Below, piece after piece: positions 35,650 to 53,324 of a DNA stretch of 64,000 nt (its first letter is position 1; each line of letters begins with the position of its first letter). Below the pieces are notes generated by a model. It was not told where the DNA came from. It saw only the letters and a list, made by a program, of their open reading frames with translations, and ran no database searches. Source of the DNA: Trichuris trichiura (Eukaryota; Nematoda; Enoplea; Trichinellida; Trichuridae); NCBI GenBank assembly GCA_037903355.1, contig JBAJFE010000031.1:248001-312000 (forward strand), read 5' to 3'. The translations under genes and the position numbers were made by a program.

Positions 35650-36334
35650 TCGAATGAAGTAGGCTGTCCTGTCCTTTTGTAATAATTGACTTTTATACGC
35701 GTACGTTATTCCTAAATTGTTTATTACTTGCTGTGGACGTTTGCCTTTCGAAATGAAGCCTACTATAGAAAAGGTACCTATTTCTACTTCATAATTGAAG
35801 TCAGATCTACAAAATCGGCAAAGCTATGAATAGGATTTACACATGACAAAACGCCGGCTACCATCTGTCAACATCATTGAAACAACAAGCAATTATTGAG
35901 AAGTTGAAGAAAGTGCACAATGCTGTTAACATGACGAACAAGAAGTTATAGGAATGGTAAGGCTACGATCTTAATAGCCATCCATTGTAGGGGATTCGAG
36001 TTGCTTTCATTGTTCGTCTACCAGTTGTGCTGTAGTTTGAAAAACACAAGTTCCTTGCGCCAACGTTTCTCTTCTACCATTGCGTAAGCCAAACATGTGC
36101 GTACGTTTTGGATTAGTCCTTAGCAAGGCCAGAAAAGACAGGCCGTCAAGGTTCTTCCACTATGATTTCAGATGCATAGCGAACGAGTCTAACACATTTT
36201 CGCAACAGTTAATGTCTTTCCGAAGTTCAGGGATGGCAGCTAGAGTCACTTTTATTAACGGATTCTACAGTGGGTCCTCGTTATCCGCGGCTGTTGGTTC
36301 CAAGACTTTCAGTGTATAGTCAGGTCCACTGCTC

Positions 36335-37148
36335 TGAACAAAGAACCAGGTATTGCTGTTCTTTAAGGAACGTAGCGTGCATGCTCAACAGATGACTCCT
36401 GGTTTAATCATGTGTCTCGCCACATTTCCACACAACACGAGAGTAGGGCGACCTTTAAGGGTTTAAATGCAGTAGCCTGTCTCACCTTATGGATATAAGT
36501 GCGATTCGGCATGTTCTTCCAGAACAAGGCGGTCTCATCCTAACTGAACACTTGCTCTGAAAGGTAGCGCTTCTCAACAATCAGTGCCTTGAACTCTTCA
36601 GGGAAAACTAATGCAGACTCAACGTCGGCTGGTACAGCTTCTCCGGTGACTCTTTAGTTCTTGAGATTGTAACGTTTCAAGTAGTTTGCTAAACCATCCC
36701 TTACTTGCATAACTTCCTTTCTGTCGCATGCGTCTCCCATCGGACGCAAATAATCATAGAAGCTGAGTGCTTTTTCACGGATAATTTTGCTATCAATGGG
36801 GACGTGCTTATGTGACATGTCCTCTCTCCACAAGTTGAATGCTCTCTCAACTTTCGAAAGCGTTTTATTGGGAAGGACGGACACTCTCTTTACTATCCTT
36901 GAGGCAACACATGCGCTTTGGCGAATTTGAGCTTGTCACTGCTTTAAAGAGCGAATGCTGGATTCGCTCCTTCCGACTCTACGGCCCATTTCAGCACATG
37001 ATAAGCCACTATTCAATAGATCCAAGATGTTTATTTTCTCATAGAGAGACAGCACTTTACGGTCGCTTTTTGGGTGCGAAGAATTGCTTCGACCACTCGC
37101 GTATTTTCTGTCGGTCATCTCGCAGAAACAACGAATGAAAATGAGCAA
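36335..37148 (-). pseudogene. Tigger/pogo transposase pseudogene B, 3'-truncated
   Basis: The minus strand has a first HTH (KVLSLYEKINILDLL, 37,070-36,940), a second CENP-B-type HTH (36,884-36,660), then VFS, a stop and DETALFW near 36,540, ending near 36,335 before the second catalytic aspartate. Compared with pseudogene A it has the uninterrupted site where the 794-bp element sits in A. It also keeps more of the N-terminus upstream of the first HTH, and it lacks the whole C-terminal half of the DDE domain. Confidence 0.82.
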
Positions 37149-37149
37149 A

Positions 37150-40100
37150 TGGGTTAACTTTGCTACTGGTGATAAACCAAGCTGCTCAAGATGCTTTTAG
37201 AACACGTTCTTGTTGTCTTTGATAGCCTGCCAAAGGCGGACTACTACTCCGAACAGTCTACCATAAAGGCTGTTCAATCAATTAAAGGCATGCCGTCTTC
37301 AGAAAAAGGTTGCTCAGCGAGTTGACAAGCTAATGCGTCGCAGCTGTTCTATTAATAACTAATCAGAGCACTTCATAGTACACTGAGTTCAACGCATTCG
37401 TTAGGATTGCATGCAAAACTGCGGTGATAAGATCTTCCGTCATAGGTGAAACGAGCGTTGAGAGAAATGCTCTTTTTAAGTTGGCCCTTCAGTGAAATCA
37501 TCGTCCATGTCTTCCGCGCATCCATTGCTGTCTTCCTCAGCTTCATCATTAACCGCGCTGAATCTTTGTTCAGCATTCCTGCATCGGATCATTCGATGAC
37601 ATGTGCTCGCTCATGGATGTAGGAAACATCTTATTGCCAATGTCCGTTACGTAGGGAACATTGGAAGCACATTCTATTCGGCAAATGGCGCTTGGTTTAT
37701 TGTATAGTGGTATCGTGGTTCCAATATTCTTCACAACAGACTTCAATGGACGCAGATCTGAGTCGATCTGGGAAGTTAGTATTCACTGTTCATTGATGAC
37801 CAAGACTTGAGGAAGAACGTAAGTAAGGGGCACCTTCGTGGTAACGTTAGGTGTGAAGGCTCCGCGGATTTTGCCAATGCTCACTCGATCTTTGGCTGAA
37901 GCTAACTTGTCGCAAGAAGCCGTTCGACGTACAGAACCTTAATAAGGCGCCTTATGTTCACTATGGACTAGGTCGGTAAAGCGAGAATTGTTCTAAAGAA
38001 TCAGAACAAGCAGCACAGATTAATTCTTTGATCAGTTGTCAAACTAATGCATCACCCTGTAAATGATGACACTTTGCCTTTGATCTGCTGTCGCTGACGG
38101 AGGTAGCAGAAATGCTCTGGAGATTATCAAGGTTCACCTGTTTGCTTTCGAGAGCGAAAGTTAAGGCACTTGTTCACAAACAGCTACCCGTTATGCAGTC
38201 TCTTAATTAGACAGTTAATAATGAAGACCGAATGTTAGAACGGTGTTCGAACAAGCAATCCATGCAGCAACGCTGATAAACGCGAATAGAAGGAAGAACT
38301 AAGACAGAGTTCTTATTTTTGCGCTTTTCTTAGGTCTGGTAGGTTATAATTGTGCTGCGTGGTTTGTCATTTCCCTCAAACACACTGAAGGCACCCAGTT
38401 GCACAACCCTTTCCATATTCTTAATAAACTTTGAAGTCTCTGTCCCAGTTAATGGAAGGATTATGGCATACCGAAGCGCCTCTGGTTTTTCATACGGTAA
38501 CATGCCCCCGTGAAATATGATCTTCAGTGGGAGGATGAGAGAACATTCAGACAAAGATGCATAGGCCTCAAGTGCAGTGAAGCATCAACTGTTCTGATCA
38601 GTAAAACCCGTTACCTTTTCACCCGTATTTTGCTCATAAAGACAGCTGCAGGCAATCAGATGTTGCGTGTGTTTAATTAACTTCTGCCGGCGACAAAACC
38701 AGAAGCGTTCAGAAGGCTCTGAGACAACTATCTTCTATTGTCACCTAAGCATAAAATTCTTATCTCAGTCTTCTCAATCTTAACAACTAAAACCCAGGTC
38801 GTTTAGCAGCTGTCAGTATTGAGCAACGACTATCCTAGATGAACATAATGGAGTGACGGTTCTGACATCGATTTGCACTTTTCACTAACAGAATTGGTTA
38901 AACTATGGTGTAAATTGCATTTTTTCTACTTAAAATTATTGCACACCGAACGACATTTCAACTTCAGTAGACCAAACTGTGCTGTTACCGTTTTAAACCT
39001 TTGCTGTTGTAGAGGGACTTGATGATCCATCAAATACGCAATTAGCTCGGGTACATATAAAATTTTGCTGGGTTAAGCGATCTTACAGGTTTTTCTTCAG
39101 AAAACTTATGCAGCCTTTCCGAGACAGCCAGTATTCAAACTTATCTGCTTCAATGGGTAAGGAAGTTTATTGCCATTCGTAAGCCATTATGACTTGGGGA
39201 ATTGACTTACGATAGTATGAGGTACCTGCACCTAATTTGGGGAGATGAGAAACTAAAAGCAACAGGTGAATGATAGCTCATCATAGTATCACTAAGGTAT
39301 TAGCATTATGCATAAGTTGAGAAGCCATAAGAACAGAAAAAACCATTTTCTAAGATCACATGATGGAATCCTACCACTACGTACACAAAGAGAATACTGC
39401 GCCAATGCTAAATTCAGCAGCGATTCGTCAATCTCTGTTGAAAGCAACGTCGTTGAATTCTAAAGACAACCCGCCTTGAGCCAAATCCGCAGAAAAGCAT
39501 GGCCTACTATACTCGCAACGGACGACATCGCCTTGAAAGCATCACTTTTCTTGCAAACCGCTCCCACTTTTAGCGTAAGCGTTTGAAACTGTTTAAAAAT
39601 AGTACTTTGTACGAAAAATTAATAATCATAGTCTTAAACAAGCAGTAGATATCATTTTCACAAGCCCATGCAAACTTACATGTATTTAGCTGCCTCTTTC
39701 GACGGCAATCTAACATTAATCTTTGAGGAATGCATCTATAAGAAGATACACTCAAGACCATATCTGGTTCTCTAATCTTGCTAAATCAGTATAACGTTTT
39801 CAACCATGATCCGCTTTCTTCCTACCAAAAAGCGAATGAAGTCTTGGAAGCAAGCAAAGCCTAACGGTCATTACTGTATGTGGAAGTAAAATCAAGTTCC
39901 GTTAGTCCCAGTTAACCCCATGGAGCCTAAACGAAATACACCGCTGATTCTGATTTTACGCGTCGGCTGTTTGCGGTTACTTAGTTAACAGGACGTGATT
40001 TTAGTTCCATTTGCAGTGTTCACCGGACGTTTAACGGAAAAGGCCTATACTTTCTTTCCTTCTGTTTAATACATCCAAGCAAGATTATACAATTTGAAAA

Positions 40101-43100
40101 AAAATATTTATTCCTAACGCAATATTACGGACTCTGGCTTAACTTCTGCCCTGTTGTTTTTACAATAAAATTTCATATGCTTTTGCAAATTGCCGATAAA
40201 AGCTCAGAAGCACTTTAAATACGGAGAACCACACAAGTTGAGTTTTGTTCGTTAAGCGGACGACTTCTTCGTATTGTAACCTGGAATACTGCATGTTCCA
40301 CTCTGCTGAACATTCAGTTCTATCAATACGTAGGCCTAAGCCTAAATGTAAGGCTTACACTTTGGATTAGGTTTAGGTTAGGACGCAATATGAAGGCCTG
40401 AAAGCTTATAGTGTCTTCGATAGTTGTTATAGTTCTTACCGTAGCAATTTCTTCCAGCTATCTGTTTTCTCATAACTTTTCATTAATAAACACCAACGCT
40501 GCAACTCACCGAACTAAACCAACTCGTTATTCCTATTTCTTTACATAAGCATTTTATCGAATAAATACTTTCTCCCTAAATCTTTCGATGGAGCAAAACA
40601 GTTCCTAAGCTTACGACAGGTTTGTCGTGTACCTCCTGTAAGACGTGATAATGCATTCGTCGGTACAGCATTCATATAGCAACTGTAGGCATTGCTGATG
40701 GCGAAAAAAGTCATGACCGAAGAACACATGAAAATTGTTTACGTTGACAACTTTTTGAACGTTTTTTACATTGAAAAGGCTTTCAGAGCTTCAACTGTAT
40801 TCTGCGGTACAATTAAAGCAAACCCTCTGTATCCGCTGGGCTACTCTTCAGGGATACCAGCGGAGAATGCCAAATGCTGTATGAACTTCAACGGGTGACA
40901 CTGATACGAATACAAGTTAGGTTTGTTCAAAGATAAATCTGTTGGGCCGATGATCTTTACTCGTGACAGCCAATTCCGTTTTTAATGAATCAAAGATGGC
41001 TTCTTCATGTAAGACTATTAATATTACTAAGCGGGCGTAGAGTCAGTGAAGTGTGGATTGCACTTATCAATCAATATTGTTGCAGCGTCACACCGAGCTG
41101 ACCTCGCCTTTTGTCCCCATAAACCCCTATAGTCCATTATAGCTTCAATGAGAAAAAAGTCTGACTAAAAAGATGGCTATTAGGTTTCGCTGCTGTTGAA
41201 GTACTCAAGTCTTATTTGAAGCAAACTAATTAAGAGCAATTTGCACCATGAATGCGGGAAAAATTATAAAACAAAAGTCGCCTTCAAAATACGCACACCT
41301 TCATTCGGGATAAGTTTTGGGCACTTTAAACGCACTTTAGATCACAAAGTTTCATTAAAATTAAATGCTACTTTACCACAGCGAAAGCCTGCATATTACC
41401 AACAAGAAAGTTACTATTCTTTTAAAAATGCATTTCCAGCGCAATCAAGATCAGCGCAGCTGTCATGGCAGCTAACTCCATTCTTAAATTAATAATAACA
41501 CGATTGGTCTGTCATGCAGAACAGAAAAGACTTTACGCTACTGATTCGCGTACCATTTGACATCTTTAAAGCAGCATAATGAAGATGATGAAAGCTCGAG
41601 TGAGATGATTGCATGATGGAGAGACGACATAAAGTGCGGAGATGACGAAGTAATAAGCATAATGAGATCTTCTTGCCTATGCAGCTACAAATAATCATGA
41701 TAGCGGTTAATGTTATCTCCTGCTGCTTTACAGTATGGCACGATTTTATTCGCGCTAATCCCAGCTTAATAGGTCCTGTACGTTTAGGTAAGGGTAGAGT
41801 AGCTAGGCCAGCATAGGTTGATACTATCAACACTATGTTATGAGCTAATCAGGGCACAGCTCAAAGGGAGTGATTGTTGGCGGGTTCCTACCGAAGACGA
41901 AATTAATTAATCCTGCTGAACTTGCGCAAGAGTGAAGGATAAAAGGAGAACTTTTATCCTAAGTTGTATTGACGCACAGACTCATTCCTACCGATTAGAT
42001 TTATTGATAGGGAAAGCTTGGTCCCTGCGCGGCAAGGACGCAGAAACGCCTAAACCAAAAACGGAAAACAATCATGGTTACGTAAGCCGACGGTGCCTTG
42101 TGACTGCCTCCGTTCCCAAGCCGAACAAATTAAACGCTGCGCCGAAGAGAGACGCTCTTAAACGGGCAACGTCCAAAGGTAGGGTGATGCGTACTATTCA
42201 TCCAAAACAATTCGTCTATAATTTGTAGAGCACTGAACTGCGCGCGGCTGCTAAGCGAGCGCCTAATTTTCTTTATAATACGTAGAACCCATGCAAAAAG
42301 AGGTGTATTTTTGTAGGCACGTATTAATTCCAGCGTTTAGAAATAATTCGAAATAAATCAATGGACACACGCTTCAAGGAACACACGCGGAGAAGTATGG
42401 TAAAACCACGCAGAGGAAACCCTTCCATTTTCGTACGCATTGCAATTCCATTTAATAATACAATTTCGTTCTGTACTTTTAGTTAATAGAGCTCGAAATG
42501 AATTGCGTTGCGTGATCGGAGGAAGAACGAAAAGCCTAAATCGCCTTTCGAGTTGGAAAGAGTGAAATCTGCGAACAAAGCACAGTTGAATCCAAGGACG
42601 AGTTAAAAATATCCTAAGTACTCAGTACGTTTTAACTGGTGACATTTCTGATATATTGACAAGATGACTAACAAGACGTTCTGGTACTTTTTGCCGTTTT
42701 TTGGCTAATTATAATAAGTCAAATATTGCTTCCGTAAAACTTGTTGCAACGTCACAGTGAGATACAATATAATTTTTCCGAACAAACAGTACGGAAAATT
42801 TAATTTTTAAGTTCCCCTCTCTTAGCCGTCCCGCGGTCTGTAAAATGCAGGTTCCTTTCACTCAAACATGCTACCTGTACTGTTTTTCTCTAACGGCGAG
42901 CATAGCAGCTGCCCTGTTGTACTTCTACTTCAATTTGAGTCAAAATATACGCCTTATTTGTAGACTTAGATTGAAATAAAAACAGAATATGATGATCGTC
43001 AAGGCTACAGTATGACACTGGGGAAACTAAGTGACAAAACTCAATTTTTGAAAGCTTCACATGCGTTTAATAACGTAATAAGCATGTAAAACAATTAACA

Positions 43101-43600
43101 CATCAAGCGTGTAACTATTAATATCAATAGGGGCAAATCTTTGCACAATGGCTTGACGTAAGCAATTTTTCTACAAGAGCGACTGCTTCGCTTTTGCTTA
43201 TTAATTGCTACGTTCGGAATGAGTAAAGTTTAAATCGTTAACTTGCATGCCTTTGTTAGGTCTTATTTTGCTGCATTTTGTTGAATATAGTAATTGTGTT
43301 GGTAAGAAATTACTGTAAAAAATCTAATTTCCTTCTTGGGTTAATCATTACGCAAAGCATTTGAAAACGTTTCTAACCTATTATCAATAACTTTTTACCA
43401 AAGCGCACATAAGAGGCGCTGCGCTTACACTTTTGAGAATTGATTGACAGGATGTGAGCAAAATTCGCCAATTGAATCTGCTTACGCGCAGTCAGGTTTC
43501 CATTAATAAGCGCGTCCTCCTTCAGCAACGACGGGAAACAGACGAGCTTTCGTACCGATTCCGTACGAAACAAACGGAATGCCATTTCGGTTCTGACATT
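37150..43600. other. 6.4 kb without a supported gene
   Basis: I see only short frames. Minus-strand stretches near 37,600-37,960 and 38,330-38,554 look faintly protein-like but carry stops and match nothing I recognise; decayed transposon sequence is likely. A plus frame at 41932-42228 (98 codons, basic C-terminus) could be a terminal exon but has no supported partner. A short run of TTAGG/TAAGCC-like motifs lies at 40,330-40,380. Confidence 0.4.
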
Positions 43601-43631
43601 TTTTTCCGCCAGGATTGAACAGAGAAATTTC

Positions 43632-44707
43632 ATGATTTTGGAAATCGTCAATGGCAGCGCTGCTAACGCAAGCTTGGAATTCTGTGAGCCTCCAAAAAAG
43701 TTTTTAATATTTACGCTGACCTTGGCTTCCATCAGCATTGCTTTGAATGGAACGTTGGTTTTTAGCATACTAACCAATCGGCCGCTAAAGAAAACGGGCA
43801 AGTTTATTGCGAGTACGTTTAGGTTCTTCATCAGTTAGTTTTTTTGTGTACACTGAGAGAATAATCTAAAAGTTCTTACTTTATCAAAATATTTCATAAA
43901 TTAAAGTATGGCGTAAGCTCTTCGTGCTCTTTTCGGCTACTGAAGTGACCCTTCCTTGTAGCGTTATCCGCTGCAGCGGCGATTTCGTTGACCGGAGCTT
44001 CGTCTGCAATGATACATCGAATGAAACTAAAAAAATGCTATGTCAAAATGACAGCACTTGATTGCCTACTGGAAGTACCCAGCGTGTGGTGCTATTCCTT
44101 CACGGAGCCAATTATCTCGTCATGCAGCCTTATGATCACCGTTGACTATTTCTTGTCGCTGTGCGTCTTGAATCCAAAATGGAAAGTTACCGAACGCTTT
44201 GCCAACATTTTTATTGCAGCGGTCGTGGCATTAGGTTTTGCCAACGTTGCACTATCTTATATCACAACTTATAAACGAGGCAACGCCTACGTGAACAGCA
44301 TGTGCTATCATTCGGACGTAATGGAAAAATGCCATTTTCGCATTAACTTTATCTCACTAACAGCAGTCTCTATGTGCAGCTTACTTATCTACGTAGTGGC
44401 TGTAATGAATTTAGCTTTCAGAAAGTCCTCGTTCAGCAATGTTCGTCTTGTGCAAGTTCGTCGCCAAGCTGACCTAAGGAAGCACGCCGTGGTTGCCATT
44501 GTCTGCTCGTTCATGTCCCAATGCCTACCGCACATACTATCCGTAGTTTTGACATTTCATTCAAGCACTTCGTTGCACGATTGTTTGTTCAGCTTGTACA
44601 TTGCTTTCCATTCTGGACTTCCCGCGTACATTTTTTTCAAAAAGCTTAACCGTGCTTGTCGTTCAGCGAAACAGTCGCCTAACGCTGTCGAACCTTGTCG
44701 TCAGTAA
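43632..44707 (+). CDS. Seven-transmembrane GPCR-like receptor
   Basis: The first segment, 43632-43833, encodes an N-terminus with an NxS site and TM1 (LIFTLTLASISIALNGTLVF). The second, from about 43949 to the TAA at 44707, encodes TM2 (FLVALSAAAISLTG), an extracellular Cys, TM3 with SSCSLMITVDYFLSL in place of the usual D/ERY region, TM4 (IFIAAVVALGFANVALSY), a Cys-bearing loop, TM5, TM6 (AVVAIVCSFMSQCLPHIL) and TM7 (FSLYIAFHSGLPAYIFF), then a short tail. The fold is that of nematode rhodopsin-like/serpentine receptors, probably chemosensory or peptide-type; the ligand is unknown. The intron between the segments is unresolved. A donor fits at 43834 (GTTAGT), but no AG acceptor gives an open frame, because the nearest one is followed by TGA. 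A frameshift or pseudogene is possible. Confidence 0.6.
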
Positions 44708-44709
44708 AG

Positions 44710-45565
44710 CGAGTAATAACTTCTCTACGCGCGCGTGAAATCGATCAGTTAAAATCTCTAAGTCGCCACGAAATATGCTTACACGACAACTGAAACGTTT
44801 TACAAAAAGGCCAGCTTCATGCATGCTAGCTAACGTGATTGTCAAGGATGAATAAATCGCACTAAATTAAATCTACACTGCTTCGTGCAACCGTAACATG
44901 GCTTCTCGCTATTTGTATCAATGGAAACTATAAATAAAAGGCTGAACAACGGACAAATATGCCGGCGAATATAGGAAGGTGACGTCATAGACTTATTCTT
45001 CGAAAAGTTTCTCGCTAATTGCATACGGAAAAATAAAGGTGACACATCACCACGTTTTCGTAGGCTCAGCAACAAATAATGAGAAAGCTCGAAGTCAATG
45101 CAGTTTTCCCTTTCCGCTGCCTTCGGAATAGTTGGCTGACACACAGGTGTTATGCAGTCAAAAAACATGACTTGGGTTATTCACAGGGCTTGCAAAGTCT
45201 TCTCGAAGACCTAAAGCTTACTTTTTCCGATTCGAAGAGCAATTTGCACCTCATTGAAACAAGACCGGTAAACAGCCTATCTGTGCGTCAACTAGACTGC
45301 AAAAGTCCTGAGCTCAATTAAGACGCTTTGAAACACGGGTAGCGGGGGAACTTTTTTTTGGCAAGTTCTGCATTTTAAAAAAATTTAATATGGTATATTG
45401 TAAAAGAAAACGTCAATTTCAAGCGAACATGGTAAACCATACTGTCCAGAAAAGGCTACGGAGCGCTGGACGGTTTAAATGTTTGAATTTACGGTAACAT
45501 GAACCTGAAAATCATTAGTCGCGTAGCCTTCTCAGCCCTTTGAAATGTCTGTCTACCTTTTAATC
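44710..45565. other. Intergenic, no gene seen
   Basis: This separates the 3' ends of two convergent genes, the plus-strand receptor and minus-strand SPT16. The frame 45079-45321 has no recognisable content. Confidence 0.45.
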
Positions 45566-45571
45566 GGGGAA

Positions 45572-50617
<5,046 letters not shown>

Positions 50618-53320
50618 TGTAGCACGCGATGTGATCTATAACAACGAGTTACAATGCCAAAAACCGAAAGTGTAAATCAAACAAAGCCACTTTAAACGCG
50701 GTTTAAGCACTCGCGCCAGAAAGGAACACGAGTTGAACTGTTTGAGCTTGAGGCACTTAGCCTTAAGGGCAAACTATAACACTTACTTCGCGAGAATTTC
50801 GAAATACGCTTTGGACTAACCGCTCATGCAAAAGGTTACAATATACACCTCTGGGAGAGGAATTTTACGAAACGGCAAAATAACTGATGCACAAACGCAA
50901 ACTAAAGCAATCGCCTCTTCGTATCAACCCTCAACGAAATAAGATGTCGCGCTAGGAAGCACAGTATAACAGTGTACTGCTTTGCAGGAACTATAACCTA
51001 ACCGAAGGCTGCAATAATAGGATTTCAAAAAAGAACTGTTAATGTTAACTTAAACTTTGATCAACAATCCCTGCAACGTTGCCAGACTAAGTTCAAGCTG
51101 TTGAAAAACTTTGCTTATGACAAAGAAGAAACTGATTAGCAGGTAAGAATGACATAGGATGAATCCCGTCTTATTAAACATATCTTTAAATGGAATCTTT
51201 CGTTCTGCGCATCGCCTTAACGATTTTTAATAGAATGTTGACTCATAAATGCATTCTAGAGTGCCTATAAAATTAAATTGTGGGAAAATGCGGTTATCGT
51301 ATGCCTGTATGCTGCTCCCTAGTGGGCTCAGTGATATGTCCTGCCTATGTCAAGCAAACTAATTTGCGCGTTTCGCTTTTAAATTCAGATGAGCTAACTG
51401 CTCGCTTACAATGGAGAAACAAGACATTTTGCCCAACTGCGCGGTCAGAGCGCATTTGTCCCTCTTGTGAGGTGCGCACAATTAGGGCGCTCTAATACCC
51501 TCGCGAAGCAAAGAACTCCGTTGTAGGAAGGGTTTTCCTTTTTTTTTATTGTTACAGATTTTGCGGGAAGCCGAAATAACCACGTATAGCACCAATAAAC
51601 CGTTTGCGCCCATTCAATGTCTCTCTCCAAATCGTAGGCTCAAATTTTCAATGTTTCAGACTAAAGAATAAATTACGCATAGTTGAGCAACTCGGTCAAG
51701 CACCCTGCAAAACTTCAAAACTTTTCCGACCCGCGCTACAGTTACTGTGCGCAGAACAACAAATAGTCAGGTTTTGTAGAGTCAGCACAACTTGAAGCCG
51801 ACGTTAACACTTTCGAAATAATTATTTCTAAATCCCTGCTATTATTTTGGTTCTTCTTACATTTTTTATTCTAGTTTCGTTATAAATTTGAATCTTTAGT
51901 CATCTGTCCCAGCAGCTCTACCGTTAAACGTTTGCAATCTTCTTTGTTCGGTAATATCGCCGAATTTGACTCACGTCAAGATTTGGCATAATCAGATAAA
52001 GCAATCAAACAAAATTGACTTCGACCAGTCTTGAGCTTTCGCCGTTTGACCGCTGACCATTGGTTCAACTTACCCAATGCAATGGCGGCAAAGCGTTTCT
52101 GCCGCTTTCATGCTGAGGTTGATTCGGTATTGCTCGTTTGCTGCTGTCTATTAGTTGGTTCCGAATTGTCACCCCTTTTAGCTCTTTTGTTCTTGCTTTA
52201 AATCTCTTGGCCCATCTCCACAGGTTCGCTGCTGTAACTCTGCCTTCGTTCATTCATGTCCTTCAATTCGCTGCGCTAGAATTACGTCCCTCGCTCTAGG
52301 CACCAGGGTACCTGCATCTGCAAATCAGTATCGCGGCGAAAACGACGTTCAGCTTTGCCGCCACTGCGTAGGGCAGATCTACCATCAACGGTCAAAGAGC
52401 AAGATACGAGAGCGCTCCAACTACCTGATCAGATTAGCGCAAAACTACAAGTGCGTTAGGCTGAAATTTGAGTCGAATTCGGGCGTTTTCGAAAGCCGAA
52501 GTATCAACGAACATGAGTATCACTTAAGGTAAACGGTAGTGTGAAGGGAAAATGTCAAAACACCCAAATCGTTTATTGCTTTTGTCTTGACGCGTCAGGT
52601 TTTTAATAAGCAATCGTTTTGTAGAGCAAAACAGTTATTTAGGCAGTACTTACAAGCGTATTTGTTTTCAGCTTCAATTTTGTCAATAATGTCCAAGGGC
52701 CTTTGTTGGAAGCGATTTGCCGTGCATTGGTGCCTTTAGACAGGCATAAGCTTTTATGGGTTGTACAACGCTGACTATCAGTTTTCGTCAGTACGTCAGA
52801 CAAAACCTTTATGCACATATTAAAGAAAACACATTCTTTTCACAGCGTCTCAGAGTTTAATAAAGCTTTGCCAATAAAATATTTGGTCCCTCAACAATGA
52901 GATTGGTTTAGCTCATACTGACAAGTGACAAATTTTTGTAATTCGATTATGAAGCTTTGGCAGCGGCGCTACAGTAAGCAGGCTAACATTTTTTATCTGA
53001 TGCTTAGGTTCAGTTTTAAGAATAAAAAACAAATACCGCAAAAATAAATAATAGGAGCACTCGTAAGAATTCTGCAAACAAAATTTAAAACTTGAACTTT
53101 GCTAGCTGATCTGCTTAAACTTGAAGAGTAAATTAAGCATGCTAGTCACCCAGTACTTTCCAGTTTAAACGCTTTAAAGGCAAATGTTCTCCCGAAAGCA
53201 ACAATGAAACTCGGACTTTCACATCGATCATAAAATTTTTTTAAAAAATAAACTGCTTTGCAAAATTATCACGCAAAATTTTCACGCGAGCTGAAGCGAA
53301 CGAATTCGTTTTATTCGTAA
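50618..53320. other. Intergenic between SPT16 and the ATRIP-like gene
   Basis: This is the upstream region of SPT16 (minus strand). Small frames at 51280-51495 (+) and 52253-52065 (-) have no recognised domain or splice partner. I see no structured RNA or transposon ends. Confidence 0.4.
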
Positions 53321-53324
53321 ATAT

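Larger units (their letters stand above)
27955..37150. repeat. Tandem duplication, unit B
   Basis: This is the second copy of the 16,975-27,955 unit, with gag remnant (28.0-28.4 kb), MITE (29.38-29.51 kb), CAP gene B (31.16-35.62 kb) and Tigger pseudogene (36.34-37.15 kb). It lacks the LTR-like insertion, the 794-bp TIR element and about 1.9 kb spanning the Tigger 3' half, and it has a K/D tract about 1.5 kb longer. The match ends near 37,150, at the first HTH of the Tigger remnant. Confidence 0.8.

Noticed and set aside
37600..38554. Minus-strand protein-like fragments
   Set aside because: Several stops and no recognisable motif; at most decayed transposon sequence, too weak to annotate as a feature.
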